From positions 124,001-188,000 of the forward strand of contig NZ_JAJEWJ010000007.1 of the NCBI RefSeq assembly GCF_020687765.1: a stretch of 64,000 bases of DNA, in the 5' to 3' direction. Below, one piece after another: positions 20,715 through 30,133 of the stretch. Every line of letters begins with the position of its first letter. Position 1 is the stretch's first letter. The position numbers and the translations under genes were made by a program. The notes below the pieces were generated by a model. That model was not told where the DNA came from and searched no databases. It worked only from the letters and a program-made list of their open reading frames with translations. The DNA comes from Sphingobacterium sp. FBM7-1 (lineage in GTDB: Bacteria; Bacteroidota; Bacteroidia; Sphingobacteriales; Sphingobacteriaceae).

Positions 20715-22040
20715 ATGAAGAAAAAATACAGCTATATAATTCTATTGCTGCTGGTGGGTATAAGCGGTGCATGGTACTTGGCTAAGGGGCGCACGGGAAT
20801 GGTGATGGATAGAGGTGTTATGGAAGCCTATCCGGCGGCCATTGTCGCGCAGGTCTACGATATTGCCTCCCGCGCCGGACTTATCCGCGGGGAGCAGGAG
20901 AAACTGGCGATCTATTTTATGGAGAAAGACCGGCTGGCAAATGAGGCAAAGGACAAAGGAGAGGGACCGGACGTTTTTTCGGCCTACTATAAGATCGACT
21001 ATGAAGAGATCGGCGATATTCTCGGAGGAGAGGACTTTAACCGTTATATTCTCTCGCTTTATGAGGACAAGGGATTGCGGGACTATCCGCTGTCGTTCAA
21101 ACTGAGGAAGCTGGTCAGCGAACAGAAGGAAAGCCTGGGGTTAACAACGGGTCAGGTAACGGCGATATTGGACGAGGTAAAACAGAATGAGATGGCAAGG
21201 CGAGCGGGTGGCTACAATATCGACAGTGCCGAGAACGAATGCCTGCGGCGTGTCCTCTCCGATACGCAGTACCGCGGACACTTTTATCGGTCTGCCGAGG
21301 TACATGCGGCACAGAGGGTGGCAGATATTATCGGTAAACTTCAGGAAGCGGATCTGATAGCGAACGGGGATAGTGCAAGGATATACCGGCTGCTATATCC
21401 CTACGAATATGAACGGACTGGCGGACTGGCTTATTACCGTGCTATGAAGGAGAACATCCTGCATGACCGGTTCCGTGATTCGATTGCCTGCCTGCAGCCG
21501 GATATAACGATCCTGTACGATGGGCACCGGAACCTGCACCCTTGGTCCTGGCCGTTGAACATTCTGCACCATCGCGATAGTCTTGATCTTTCCGGCGAAC
21601 AGATCAATTCCCTTGTTTCAATGTACAGAAAAGTACAGGAGGGGGAGTTTAGATCAAGATACCTCAAAACAGATGACAGCAGGGAAAGATTTGATAGGTG
21701 GGAGTTCGAAAAGACGGAACTTGTAAAGGTGTTGACCCCCCTGCAGATTGATCATTATCTCTTGATCCGAAACCGAAAAAGTGCAGAAGAGGACAGTAAA
21801 AAGGATTGGGAAAAATTAAATGAACACGGTTTGGTTCAGTCTGCCGATAGTATCGCGGTTCTGAAGGACTTATTGGGTTATAGGCTTCGCCTGCGGCTAT
21901 CTGATGAATGGATCGGTATCGAAAGGAGCAAAAAGAACGAGTTTGCCAAGCGGGATATAATCGACAACCGACCGGAGTTATTAAAGAATCTGGAGGAAAA
22001 GATCAAGGCAGACCGGGACAGGAATGTGGTGAGGTTTTAG
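20715..22040 (+). CDS. Membrane-anchored helical protein, unknown family B, copy 1
   Basis: 441 residues from ATG 20715. Earlier in-frame starts (TTG 20694, ATG 20709) exist, but the paralogue at 33028 has the same 441 residues and aligns from here (MKKKYSYIILLL against MRKKYGYIVLLA). One N-terminal membrane helix, then a long, mostly helical, highly charged body. Well conserved between copies: ITILYDGHRNLHPWSWPLNIL, INSLVSMYRKVQEGEF and FEKTELVKVL. No catalytic motif or known domain is apparent. It always follows a transglutaminase-like gene, which suggests a partner role. I do not recognise the family. Confidence 0.8.
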   Translation: MKKKYSYIILLLLVGISGAWYLAKGRTGMVMDRGVMEAYPAAIVAQVYDIASRAGLIRGEQEKLAIYFMEKDRLANEAKDKGEGPDVFSAYYKIDYEEIGDILGGEDFNRYILSLYEDKGLRDYPLSFKLRKLVSEQKESLGLTTGQVTAILDEVKQNEMARRAGGYNIDSAENECLRRVLSDTQYRGHFYRSAEVHAAQRVADIIGKLQEADLIANGDSARIYRLLYPYEYERTGGLAYYRAMKENILHDRFRDSIACLQPDITILYDGHRNLHPWSWPLNILHHRDSLDLSGEQINSLVSMYRKVQEGEFRSRYLKTDDSRERFDRWEFEKTELVKVLTPLQIDHYLLIRNRKSAEEDSKKDWEKLNEHGLVQSADSIAVLKDLLGYRLRLRLSDEWIGIERSKKNEFAKRDIIDNRPELLKNLEEKIKADRDRNVVRF

Positions 22041-22085
22041 GCCTTTTAAAATGAATAACATGTTAACTTTTAAAAACAAACTAAA

Positions 22086-23255
22086 ATGAAAAGAAGAGTA
22101 ACAACTATTTTAACAGGAATCGGATTTATCGTGATGCAGTTCTCCTGCTCAGATAATTTTTTGGACGGTTTTTCCGGTGCTGATAATGTGGAATCACATT
22201 ATTCCGAGCAATTTATGAAAAACCAGGAGCAGGCTTTAAGCCAGTACAGGCAGTTGCTTGATTCATTTGATGATGTGCCGCTTAAAGCGAAAAGTGGCAA
22301 AGGAAAACGCGCACAAACGGATAAAATTTATCCGGAATCTTATGGAGGAGCTTATATTGACGGGGATGGTAAATTGGTTATCTGTGTTACCGATAGTAGT
22401 ACTAACGCCCGTTCGTTCAGTCACTATGTAAACGATAGCAATACCAGATTGAAAGCAACTCAGTATCCGCTGAATACATTAAAAGATGTTATGGAAAGAA
22501 TGAATGCGCATATCAAAGAGCACCCGGACGGGGCAATCGCCAAAAATATCGATTTTTTTGCTATCGATGAGCAAGCTAACCGCGTCATCGTGGATGTGAA
22601 GCAGTTGGACAAAGGGTATGAGGTACGGCTGCGGAATTTAATAGCAGATGCCTCTTGTGTTGTTTTTCAGGATAAACATGGCAGTTTTGACGAATTGGCT
22701 TCTACCAGTTTACAGAGCGGGGCAGAGATTGTGGCGAATAGCAGCGGTCAAGGGTTTTCGTTAGGGATTCGTGCAAGTTTGGATAGTGAAGAAGGATTTA
22801 TCACAACCGGGCATGCAGCCTGGGAAGAAGGAGAATCTGTAAAATATGATGGAGATGTCTTTGCCAAATTAGTGAATTTTCAGAACTCTGGATCAGTAGA
22901 CGCTGCGTTTTGTGAAATCACGGACAGTGATTTTGAAGTCAACGCCAGCGCTGGTGGTTCAATTGGAACAGAAGCTGTCGGCGTTAAAGTCGTTGCTCGT
23001 GGTTATAACAATACCGCTTACGGAGAGATTTGGTATACAAATGTATCGTCGAATGGTTTAACGAATATGTCTGCATTCGCATTTGATAGTGGATCTACGT
23101 TAACGAATGGAGATAGCGGAGGAGGAGTGTTTGTGAGAGCTGGTGGCGTATTAGGGGTAATCAAGGGAAAGGGTTCAGAACCAGGTCAAACTAATCTTTG
23201 TATTTATAGTAAAGCCTCTAAGATACAAGATGCTTTGGGGGTTACGATAAACTGA
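22086..23255 (+). CDS. S1-type (chymotrypsin fold) serine protease lipoprotein
   Basis: 389 residues. A lipoprotein-type start has Cys21 (MQFSCSDN). Residues about 45-205 form a helical region that could be a propeptide; its IYPESYGGAY...VDVKQLDKGYE block recurs in the fusion protein at 30130. The C-terminal domain has the triad of alpha-lytic/streptogrisin-like S1 proteases: His243 in FITTGHAA, Asp272 in SVDAAFCEI and Ser344 in TNGDSGGGVF, in correct order and spacing. Third gene of transglutaminase operon 1; at this place operon 2 has a different lipoprotein. Likely an envelope-bound peptidase; substrate unknown. Confidence 0.85.
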   Translation: MKRRVTTILTGIGFIVMQFSCSDNFLDGFSGADNVESHYSEQFMKNQEQALSQYRQLLDSFDDVPLKAKSGKGKRAQTDKIYPESYGGAYIDGDGKLVICVTDSSTNARSFSHYVNDSNTRLKATQYPLNTLKDVMERMNAHIKEHPDGAIAKNIDFFAIDEQANRVIVDVKQLDKGYEVRLRNLIADASCVVFQDKHGSFDELASTSLQSGAEIVANSSGQGFSLGIRASLDSEEGFITTGHAAWEEGESVKYDGDVFAKLVNFQNSGSVDAAFCEITDSDFEVNASAGGSIGTEAVGVKVVARGYNNTAYGEIWYTNVSSNGLTNMSAFAFDSGSTLTNGDSGGGVFVRAGGVLGVIKGKGSEPGQTNLCIYSKASKIQDALGVTIN

Positions 23256-23332
23256 TATCAGTACAAATAGAATTGTTAGAATCATTTTAATTTTCTTAAA
23301 GAACATTTTTTCCTTTTACTAATCAGCAGAAT

Positions 23333-23827
23333 ATGAAATTAATATTATTATATATGTCTCTCCTTATGCTCCCAATCATTGGTTTGGGACAAAAAAATAT
23401 AGACACAATAGCCTATAAGCACGATGATGTCGTCATAAAAATCTTGGATACCTTATATTTGCCTTTGGACACTACTCCAACCATTATACGGTATGAAGTG
23501 ATCAATAATAGTCCGAAGTTGATTGAATTTGGTGAAGACTTCGATGAAGAAGAATTTATTGAAGACAGGGGTTGGGAACAGCTAGTTTATGAAAAGAGTC
23601 ATTTTTTTAAGGGAGATACGCTTGTTCTTCCACGCGTGACTCATTTGATTCAGATACCTCTTAGACCTAAGCATCAATCAGAACATAGTATTTCTTTTTT
23701 ATTGCCATTTCATAGTATTTATAAAACTGGTAAGAAATATCGAATTACTAAGGCCTTCAATTTCGAGGGAGAGGAACAGTGGTATTATATCTGGGATAAA
23801 CTGGTGGTGAAGGAGGATAAACAATAA
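23333..23827 (+). CDS. Exported small Ig-like protein, copy 1
   Basis: 164 residues with a signal peptide (MKLILLYMSLLMLPIIGLGQ). The mature part is beta-rich and ends GKKYRITKAFNFEGEEQWYYIWDKL, a pattern like Ig-like or BsuPI-type domains. Relatives: 41459 (full copy), 30130 (fused) and a relic at 31102. All share DTIAY..DD/GDI...ILDTLY.P.DT near the N-terminus. It stands 3 bp before the Wzy_C/TPR gene. Function unknown; the Ig-like fold is inferred from pattern only. Confidence 0.75.
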   Translation: MKLILLYMSLLMLPIIGLGQKNIDTIAYKHDDVVIKILDTLYLPLDTTPTIIRYEVINNSPKLIEFGEDFDEEEFIEDRGWEQLVYEKSHFFKGDTLVLPRVTHLIQIPLRPKHQSEHSISFLLPFHSIYKTGKKYRITKAFNFEGEEQWYYIWDKLVVKEDKQ

Positions 23828-23830
23828 GTA

Positions 23831-25417
23831 ATGTTTAGGTTCCTTTCGATACAGTTTCTGATGCTTACCCTTTTGGGGATATTATGTTTTGGGACATTGT
23901 TTCTGGAATCGAAGACATTTTTGAATTATGCGGTCACGCCGAAATGGTATCTGGCTGTTTTTACTACTGCCATATTGATAGTCGTTTGTTGTATAAGAAG
24001 CATATGCTATACAACAACGACTATCTTTTTTAGTAATATTATAAAGATTTCGCTGTGGTGGATGGTAATAGCATCAGGCATTTTAGCTATTCAAGGGATA
24101 TTGCAGTTTTTTGGCATCTTAACGGCCAATGGCATATTCCGTGTCACGGGTAGTTTTGATAATCCGGCTGGTTTCGCCATCTGTTTGTCTGCCGGTTTCC
24201 CTACTTGTTATTACCATTGGTCACAGCCTAACAAGTGGGGCAACAGGTTAAGTATTGTCGTTGGACTATTGATCATCCTTGCCGTGATTTTATCCGGTTC
24301 AAGAACCGGAGTTTTTTGCCTCGTCGTTTTGGGCATGCTCTATATTTTACACTATTTTTCCATATCAATTAAGACCAAGCAGATTTTCATACTGACGGGA
24401 ATTCTTCTCGGTTTTATTTGTTTTCTGTACTTGCTAAAAAAAGACTCTGCTGATGGAAGACTGCTTATTTGGAATTGCTCGTGGAATATGATTATGGACA
24501 AACCGTGGACAGGTTTCGGTTTTGGTGGATTTAGAGAGAATTATATGTACTACCAAGCTGCTTATTTTCGTCAATTTCCGGATAGTCCATACGCCATGCT
24601 GGCGGGCAATGTCAGCAGACCGTTCAACGAATATATCCTGTTATTGGTTAATTTCGGGTTATTGGGGCTTTTAGTTTTAATAGTTTGTATCTATGGAATT
24701 GTTCGGCTGTACCGAAGAAATAAATCACCGCTAACCTTATTTGCGGTGCAAACGCTCATTGGAATCGCGGTGCTTGCCCTATTCTCGTACCCATTATTAT
24801 ACCCTTATATATGGTGGCTGTTGTTGTTAAGTGTTAGTATTCTTTTGATCGGTTTAAAGGATATGTTTCATTTATCTCGTCGCAAACAACGGGTATGTGC
24901 CCTATTGAGTGGTATTGCCACGCTGATGATATGTACAACCATTTATCGAGATATGCGATATAAACAGGCGTGGACGCAGACGATTAATGCTGCCTTGCAC
25001 GCAGGTATCGACAATATCAAAGAACGGTATGAGATGCTTTTCCCAAAGTTAAAAGAAAACCATCTGTTTCTTTTCAATTATGCCGCAGAAATGAATCATC
25101 AGCAAGAATATATGCTAAGTCTAGATATTGCAAAACTCGTGAGTGACATGTGGGCAGATTATGACTTACAGCTTATCATGGCGCACAATTATCAACAATT
25201 GGAAAAATATAAAGAAGCAGAGTTTCATTATCGGTTGGCATCTGAAATGTGTCCAACTCGCTTTGTGCCGTTATACGGTTTATTGACGACTTATGAAAGT
25301 ACCGGAGAAGTTAAAAAAGCAACGGAGATAGCAAGCCTTATTATCGAAAAACCGGTGAAAGTACAGTCTTCTACAGTCGATAGGATTAAAAAAATTGCGA
25401 TGGAATGGGGCGGATAG
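23831..25417 (+). CDS. Wzy_C (O-antigen ligase/polymerase-like) membrane protein with TPR tail, copy 1
   Basis: 528 residues. About ten membrane helices with Wzy_C marks: FRVTGSFDNPAGFA, ILSGSRTGVF, KKDSADGRLLIWNCSWNMI, PWTGFGFGGF and RPFNEYILLLVNFG. Residues from about 400 are TPR-like (YKEAEFHYRLASEMCPTRFVPLYGLL). Members of this fold polymerise or transfer lipid-linked glycans onto LPS, polysaccharide or protein. A near relative is intact at 35245, and fragments lie at 27705 and 41001. Neighbouring genes are envelope proteins, so attachment of a glycan to one of them is a reasonable guess. The start follows the Ig-like gene by 3 bp. Confidence 0.88.
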   Translation: MFRFLSIQFLMLTLLGILCFGTLFLESKTFLNYAVTPKWYLAVFTTAILIVVCCIRSICYTTTTIFFSNIIKISLWWMVIASGILAIQGILQFFGILTANGIFRVTGSFDNPAGFAICLSAGFPTCYYHWSQPNKWGNRLSIVVGLLIILAVILSGSRTGVFCLVVLGMLYILHYFSISIKTKQIFILTGILLGFICFLYLLKKDSADGRLLIWNCSWNMIMDKPWTGFGFGGFRENYMYYQAAYFRQFPDSPYAMLAGNVSRPFNEYILLLVNFGLLGLLVLIVCIYGIVRLYRRNKSPLTLFAVQTLIGIAVLALFSYPLLYPYIWWLLLLSVSILLIGLKDMFHLSRRKQRVCALLSGIATLMICTTIYRDMRYKQAWTQTINAALHAGIDNIKERYEMLFPKLKENHLFLFNYAAEMNHQQEYMLSLDIAKLVSDMWADYDLQLIMAHNYQQLEKYKEAEFHYRLASEMCPTRFVPLYGLLTTYESTGEVKKATEIASLIIEKPVKVQSSTVDRIKKIAMEWGG

Positions 25418-25423
25418 TTTATA

Positions 25424-25498
25424 TGTCAAAATTTGTAGCATGGAAACCTGAAATATAGTCGTTAAGTTTGTTTTTCAGCTTAACAATAAATTATAAAC
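25424..25498 (+). promoter_or_regulatory. Repeated promoter element, copy 2
   Basis: TGTCAAAATTTGTAGCATGG begins 7 bp after the previous stop; TTTG-27 nt-TAAGTTTG (25463-25470). Near-identical to copies 1 and 4 and drives the small membrane peptide plus the exported protein that follow. Confidence 0.7.
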
Positions 25499-25510
25499 TA
25501 ATATAGGAAG

Positions 25511-25627
25511 ATGGAACCAGCTTTAGGATTGACTTTATGGACATTACTATCACTTTTTGTGTTGTTATCAATTGTTGTCTTGATTGTATGGATGATCGTC
25601 AAACTTTATAAAAGAACTGCAAAATGA
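25511..25627 (+). CDS. 38-residue single-pass membrane peptide (intact copy)
   Basis: MEPALGLTLWTLLSLF... followed by one hydrophobic helix and a basic end (KLYKRTAK). The stop overlaps the next start (ATGA), so translation is probably coupled to the exported protein. Two more copies exist at matching places: 30017 (start changed to ACG) and 41345 (frameshifted). Three copies with the same length and position make a chance frame unlikely. Function unknown. Confidence 0.65.
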   Translation: MEPALGLTLWTLLSLFVLLSIVVLIVWMIVKLYKRTAK

Positions 25628-26241
25628 AGCAAACACTTATCTATCTCATTTTATCGGTGTTTTCCTTCTCCTTATGGGCGCAGGAGAATATTCCATATGA
25701 AAAAACGTTTGAAGCGTACAGCAACTATATCTTTGAGAACGATGGAATAGAATGTAAACCTTCGAAGGAGCTGGTTGATTTACAGGAATATTTTGTCGTC
25801 CAACCGATTCGGGACGATAGAGGTGTCGGCGCGATGTATGGCCCTGTTTTCCAAACTCCAGATGGGAATTGTATCATTCAATATCCTTCTTCTGCCTGGG
25901 CATGGCCATGGGATTTACAAGGTAATCCAAAAGCGGAAGCTAAATATCTGTCTTATACTGGTCAAATTGTGCGGGAGATAAAGGCTGCTTTGGGTTATCC
26001 AGATTATATAACTCCCCCAACAAAGTCGAAAAATTCTGTTCCAATGATTGTTACTCCGGTATATGATACAACCTCAATCGACTTCAACACGTATGTCACC
26101 ACTATTATTGGTAAAGATGTTAAAGAAAGGTTTAATGCAGATACGGTATACATATATGATATACCCCTGGAGGAACCATTTAAGAACAAGTATACGTATT
26201 GTACAGGTCTGGTCATCGCTAAGTGTACGTCTTCAAACTAA
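25624..26241 (+). CDS. Exported protein of unknown function with a borrowed leader
   Basis: 205 residues. Signal peptide MKQTLIYLILSVFSFSLWAQ is identical in protein, and nearly so in DNA, to that of the Ig-like protein at 41459, yet the mature part is unrelated. The mature protein has a C-terminal half with VYDTTSIDFNTYVTTIIGKD and ends a few bases before the IS element. The last residues may therefore be altered by the insertion. No family recognised. Confidence 0.65.
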   Translation: MKQTLIYLILSVFSFSLWAQENIPYEKTFEAYSNYIFENDGIECKPSKELVDLQEYFVVQPIRDDRGVGAMYGPVFQTPDGNCIIQYPSSAWAWPWDLQGNPKAEAKYLSYTGQIVREIKAALGYPDYITPPTKSKNSVPMIVTPVYDTTSIDFNTYVTTIIGKDVKERFNADTVYIYDIPLEEPFKNKYTYCTGLVIAKCTSSN

Positions 26242-26281
26242 ATTAGACATATTAGGTTCAAACCTTAAGGAGAGTTTCAAG

Positions 26282-27265
26282 TTATAAATTTATTAATTTT
26301 TGTTGATTATACAATTTTCTTCTTTTGTTCAAAGAATCGATTTTCACCTGTTTTCTTTTTTCCAAAATTCTTTCAGAACGTCCACAATAGACATCTGCAG
26401 GTGTTAAGTTTTGCAGCGATTCGTGATAACGCCTGTTGTTATAGTTGTCCACAAAGTTTCCCAGGGCTTCGACAAGCTCTTGGGGATGGTAAAAATGGTT
26501 TAATTTCACTACGTTTTTCATCGTTCTGTGATATCGTTCAATTTTCCCCTGTGTTTGGGGATGCATTGGTCTGCCGTGAACCTGTTTCATCTTCATATCC
26601 TCTTTTAGATATGTTTTTAACTCGCTGGAGATATAACAAGGGCCGTTATCGGACAGCAATTTCGGTTTTGCTTTCGACTTTAATTTTGCTTTTTCAATGG
26701 CTGTATTTACCGTTCTCTTCACATCCTCTGCATTCATTGAATCGCAAAGCTCCCAGTGGATGATATAGCGGCTGTAATCATCCAGAACCGTGCTCAGATA
26801 ATACCATCCCCAACCCACAATCTTGAAATAGGTAAAGTCGGTCTGCCACATCTGGTGCACGAATTGGGTTTTGTCCTTGAACTCATTAGCTGCCGAGATA
26901 AGAATATGATTCGGAGCTGGGATTAGATCCCTTTGCTTCAAAATCCTGTAAACACTGGATTCTGAAATAAAAACGCCCTGTTCATCCGTGATCTTGTGCG
27001 CCAGTTCCCGGGAAGATAACTCGGTGTGTTCCAGAGCAATTTCAACCACCAGGTCTTTTTGTTCTTCGGGAATGCTGTTCCATTGTCTTCTAGATGCTCT
27101 GCAACCTTGTTTCAAGCCGTCATAACCGTTCTTGAGATAGTTCTGATACCATTTGTAGAATGTACTCCTTTGGATGCCGAAGCTTTCAAGGGTACGCTTT
27201 ACACCAATTGCACTGGTGGTAACCGTTTGTATGATCTCGTATTTTTCTGCTGCTGATAATCTCAT
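26282..27265 (-). CDS. IS3-type transposase OrfB (DDE integrase core)
   Basis: 327 residues. An N-terminal HTH-like region (IQRSTFYKWYQNYLKNGYDGL) is followed by an HTH_21-type stretch (SSRELAHKITDEQGVFISESSVYRILK) and an rve core. Catalytic residues: Asp143 in WQTDFTY, Asp206 in LLSDNGPCY and Glu243 in QGKIERYH, with the family spacing. It starts 20 bp after OrfA. No in-frame fusion or obvious slippery site was seen between the two. The gene looks intact. Confidence 0.92.
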   Translation of the reverse strand: MRLSAAEKYEIIQTVTTSAIGVKRTLESFGIQRSTFYKWYQNYLKNGYDGLKQGCRASRRQWNSIPEEQKDLVVEIALEHTELSSRELAHKITDEQGVFISESSVYRILKQRDLIPAPNHILISAANEFKDKTQFVHQMWQTDFTYFKIVGWGWYYLSTVLDDYSRYIIHWELCDSMNAEDVKRTVNTAIEKAKLKSKAKPKLLSDNGPCYISSELKTYLKEDMKMKQVHGRPMHPQTQGKIERYHRTMKNVVKLNHFYHPQELVEALGNFVDNYNNRRYHESLQNLTPADVYCGRSERILEKRKQVKIDSLNKRRKLYNQQKLINL

Positions 27266-27285
27266 ATATTTTCGGTATTTATGGA

Positions 27286-27639
27286 TTAATCCAGCATGTC
27301 CAAACTTTTTTTTACGATATCGTAACGCAATACCAGATCGGCTACCATCTCTTTCAAGCGGGCGTTCTCTTTCTTGAGTTCCGATACTTCATCACTCGTG
27401 GCTTCTCTAACCACATCGCCGTTCAAACGCTTCTTTCCTGCTTCCATAAACTCTTTGTTCCAAGCGTAGAACTGGGATTGGGCTATGCTGTGCTTTCTGC
27501 AAAGTTCTGCAACGGAAATCTCTGCTCTAAGCCCCTCCATCACGATCAAAATCTTCTGCTCGGCTGTAAACATCCTGCGCGTCTGCCTGCGAATGTCCTT
27601 GACAAATGATTCCGTACTCTTTTTCTTCGGTGTTCCCAT
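27286..27639 (-). CDS. IS3-type transposase OrfA (HTH protein)
   Basis: 117 residues. HTH of the IS3 OrfA type (FTAEQKILIVMEGLRAEISVAELCRKHSIAQSQFYAWNKEF), then a leucine-zipper-like coil (SELKKENARLKEMVADLVLRYDIVKKSLDML). It should bind the element's ends with OrfB. Intact. Confidence 0.9.
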   Translation of the reverse strand: MGTPKKKSTESFVKDIRRQTRRMFTAEQKILIVMEGLRAEISVAELCRKHSIAQSQFYAWNKEFMEAGKKRLNGDVVREATSDEVSELKKENARLKEMVADLVLRYDIVKKSLDMLD

Positions 27640-27704
27640 AATTAAATCTAATCTTTTTTGATGAAAACACTCCTTAAGATTCTAAATTATCATGTCCACT
27701 TTTT

Positions 27705-28627
27705 GCTGACGATTTACATTCGGTGAAGGTTATGGCGCCTTTAGGTCGAAATATATGGTTGGTCAGGCAATCTATATTAAAGATAACTCCGATAGCCTTT
27801 TCAGTGAATTAGCAGATAATATTAATCATCCACTTAACGAATATTTGCTTGCGATTTATGAACATGGACTTTTGTCACTGTTACTAGCATTGGTTATTTT
27901 ATGTTATTTAGGCAAGATCTCTAGAAAAAATCCTGCATATTTTCTTTCAGTGTTATCCGTACTTATTACGGGTTTTTTTTCTTATCCTTTAAAATATTGG
28001 TCGATCTTAGTTATACTAGCTTTTTGTCTAGCAAAAATTTCGAGAGAAAGTAAGAGTTTTCTCGTCTTTCGGACTAACCTACTGGGTGCTTCGTTTGTTG
28101 CGGTTCTTTTGTTGTTTGTTTCTTTGATGGTTGGCAAAGATGCGTTTTACGAATATAAATGGGGTCGTTGCTATGAGTTCGCAAAACAGGGAAATAATGA
28201 CGAGGTTGTTTTAACGTATGATAATATCTATCGAAGATGGAATAACAACCCTTATTTTCTGTATAACTATGCATCAGAACTGAACTATTTAGAACAATAC
28301 GAAAAAAGTTTATATATATTGAGCGAATGTATGGATAAGTTGAACGATTATGACGTCCAAATGCTCCAGGCAAATAATTATTTTAATTTAACGAATTATT
28401 CCGAAGCCGAGAAGCATTACAAACTTGCGGGAGAAATGATACCGAAGAAATTCATGCCATCATTTCAATTGATCAAATTGTACGAAATGACCAATCAAAA
28501 AGAAAAAATGAGTGATCTTATTCACCGTTTTTTGTCTCGGAAGCCTAAGGTGCCGTCCAGAGAAATAGAAATTATGAAATCTATTGTGGAGGCGAAGCTA
28601 ACAGTTATCGAAAAGGGGATGCTTTAG
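27705..28627 (+). pseudogene. Wzy_C/TPR gene, 5'-truncated at the IS element
   Basis: The frame enters from the IS side and starts matching in the middle of the Wzy_C domain (FGEGYGAFRSKYM against FGFGGFRENYMYY of the copy at 23831), then HPLNEYLLAIYEHG, the last membrane helices and a full TPR tail (YSEAEKHYKLAGEMIPKKFMPSF). The first 250 or so residues are missing, and the sequence left of the IS is unrelated. A product from ATG 27755 would have 290 residues, but it lacks most of the membrane core. Confidence 0.85.
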
Positions 28628-28817
28628 ATTATCCTTTTCAGACAAAAGCTATATCTAAATGCCACAGTCACCTAAGGTCTATTTGGAATTGAAACACAAA
28701 TGATAATTCATGTACAAGACATTATATTTAAGTTGTTTTTATTAAAATAAAGTAATAACTTTAATCTGGAATGGCAATGCGCTAGGCCTATAATTTCTTA
28801 GAATAAAACTTTTATAT

Positions 28818-29081
28818 ATGAATTTATTACATAATATTACGAATTTGCAGATGGACGGTTTGGCACTATTAGTCAATGTATTAGTTCATGGATTTGCGCT
28901 TTATTGTCTCTACAAGATCGCCATAAATAGAAATTTGTCAAGTAGATATCGAGTATTTTGGTTTCTGTTGGTATTGGTCCAACCTCTTCTTGGGGCACTT
29001 GCTTATACTTTGATCGGTGCGAAACAGCGGCGGAAAGAATTTAAGCTTTTAGGGCGAACGATTTCGGATAATAATTTTTGA
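28818..29081 (+). CDS. Small PLDc_N-type membrane protein
   Basis: 87 residues, two hydrophobic helices. The second part reads YRVFWFLLVLVQPLLGALAY then TLIGAKQRRKEF, which matches PLDc_N small proteins (the membrane region found at the start of cardiolipin synthases but here alone). Inner membrane; role unknown. A relative may be the gene at 18533. Confidence 0.7.
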   Translation: MNLLHNITNLQMDGLALLVNVLVHGFALYCLYKIAINRNLSSRYRVFWFLLVLVQPLLGALAYTLIGAKQRRKEFKLLGRTISDNNF

Positions 29082-29208
29082 GATTTTAGATTAGCTTTCA
29101 CGTCACGAGTAGCTTTGAAGTCTTTTCAGAATTAAATGCGCATGGGTGTAGTTAAGCGCTTTTAGCAATTGCACGTTTTGAGCTCTTACTAGGTACATTC
29201 TTTTTTTT

Positions 29209-29917
29209 CCATTGTGTACCGATTATGTCCGATTGTGTGAGCGAGAACGGGCGAAGCGCAGATATCGGGATATGTATGACCTGCTGACGTCGCTGGGCCT
29301 AGATATGGTTATGAATGAGCGAGGATATGCCCGGTGGCTTAATTATGACAAAGAGCATGTGCATGTCCATATAGATTATAGAAATTATGTAGATCCCGGA
29401 CTACTGTTAAATATATACGTGTAGAGAGAGGATCCAACAGCTTACGTTCGTGCCGGATGCGGAATTTATGTATATAAACGATATATTTGATATTAACATT
29501 ATGAGCCGTGATACCACATTTGGCGATACGATCCCATTTTTAGATATCGTTATGAAAGATTCATACGATCTCTGGCAGTTACGATGGGCAAATCCGATTA
29601 CACTTATAGCCGGGGGAAAGAAGATACAGGATGAGAAATCGGGAGTAGTCTCTATTTTTCCGTTGGGTCATCAGCAACCTGCAGAATTGTATGTTCCGTT
29701 ATATGATAGTAAGTCAGCAGTCGATAATGATTTACAGGATTTTCGTGCTACAGTTTTCTGGAAAACGGATATACAAACAGACTCTACCGGCAAGGCTGCT
29801 TTCTCTTTCTATACAGCAGAAGAACCGGCGACCTATACCATTGTCATCGAAGGAATAACCGGAAAAGGAGATATTATCTATGAGACCAGGGCAGTTAGTG
29901 TAAGAGGGACAGAATAG
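29209..29917 (+). pseudogene. Macroglobulin/plug-like protein, 3' relic with frameshift
   Basis: Matches the last 240 residues of the protein at 38288: AKRRYRDMYDLLTSLGLDMVM, then after a stop/frameshift near 29424, ITLIAGGKKIQDEKSGVVSIF and FWKTDIQTDSTGKAAFSFYT. The first 650 residues are missing. It lies just before promoter copy 3, as the fuller units do before their repeats. Confidence 0.88.
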
Positions 29918-29928
29918 CTTAATGTCCA

Positions 29929-30000
29929 TGTCAGAATTTGTAGCATTGAAACCTGAAACATTGTGTTTAAGTTTGTTTTTAGTTAACAGGAATTATAAAT
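29929..30000 (+). promoter_or_regulatory. Repeated promoter element, copy 3
   Basis: TGTCAGAATTTGTAGCATTG, then 27 nt from TTTG to TAAGTTTG (29968-29975). One base differs in the left half from the other copies. Confidence 0.65.
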
Positions 30001-30016
30001 AAAAAATACGCGTATT

Positions 30017-30133
30017 ACGGAACCTGCTCTAGGATTGACTTTATGGACAATATTATCATTTACTGTCATGGTGGCAATCGTTATGTTGATTGTATGGGTA
30101 ATTGTAAAACTTTATAAAGGGACTGCAAAATGA
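30017..30133 (+). pseudogene. 38-residue membrane peptide, start codon lost
   Basis: Same 39-codon frame as 25511 (EPALGLTLWTILSF...KLYKGTAK) but the initiator is ACG. It still overlaps the next gene by ATGA. It could be silent or start at a weak codon such as ATT 30014. Confidence 0.55.

Larger units (their letters stand above)
26244..27698 (-). mobile_element. IS3-type insertion sequence
   Basis: About 1.45 kb with two minus-strand ORFs. Imperfect terminal inverted repeats: inward from the left TAGACATATTAGG...CTTAAGGAGAGTTT, from the right TGGACATGATAA...CTTAAGGAGTGTTT. Flanks differ (AAT on the left, CTT on the right), so no target duplication is visible. The right flank enters a Wzy_C gene mid-frame and the left flank is a different gene, which points to a deletion or rearrangement at the element. 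Confidence 0.85.
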
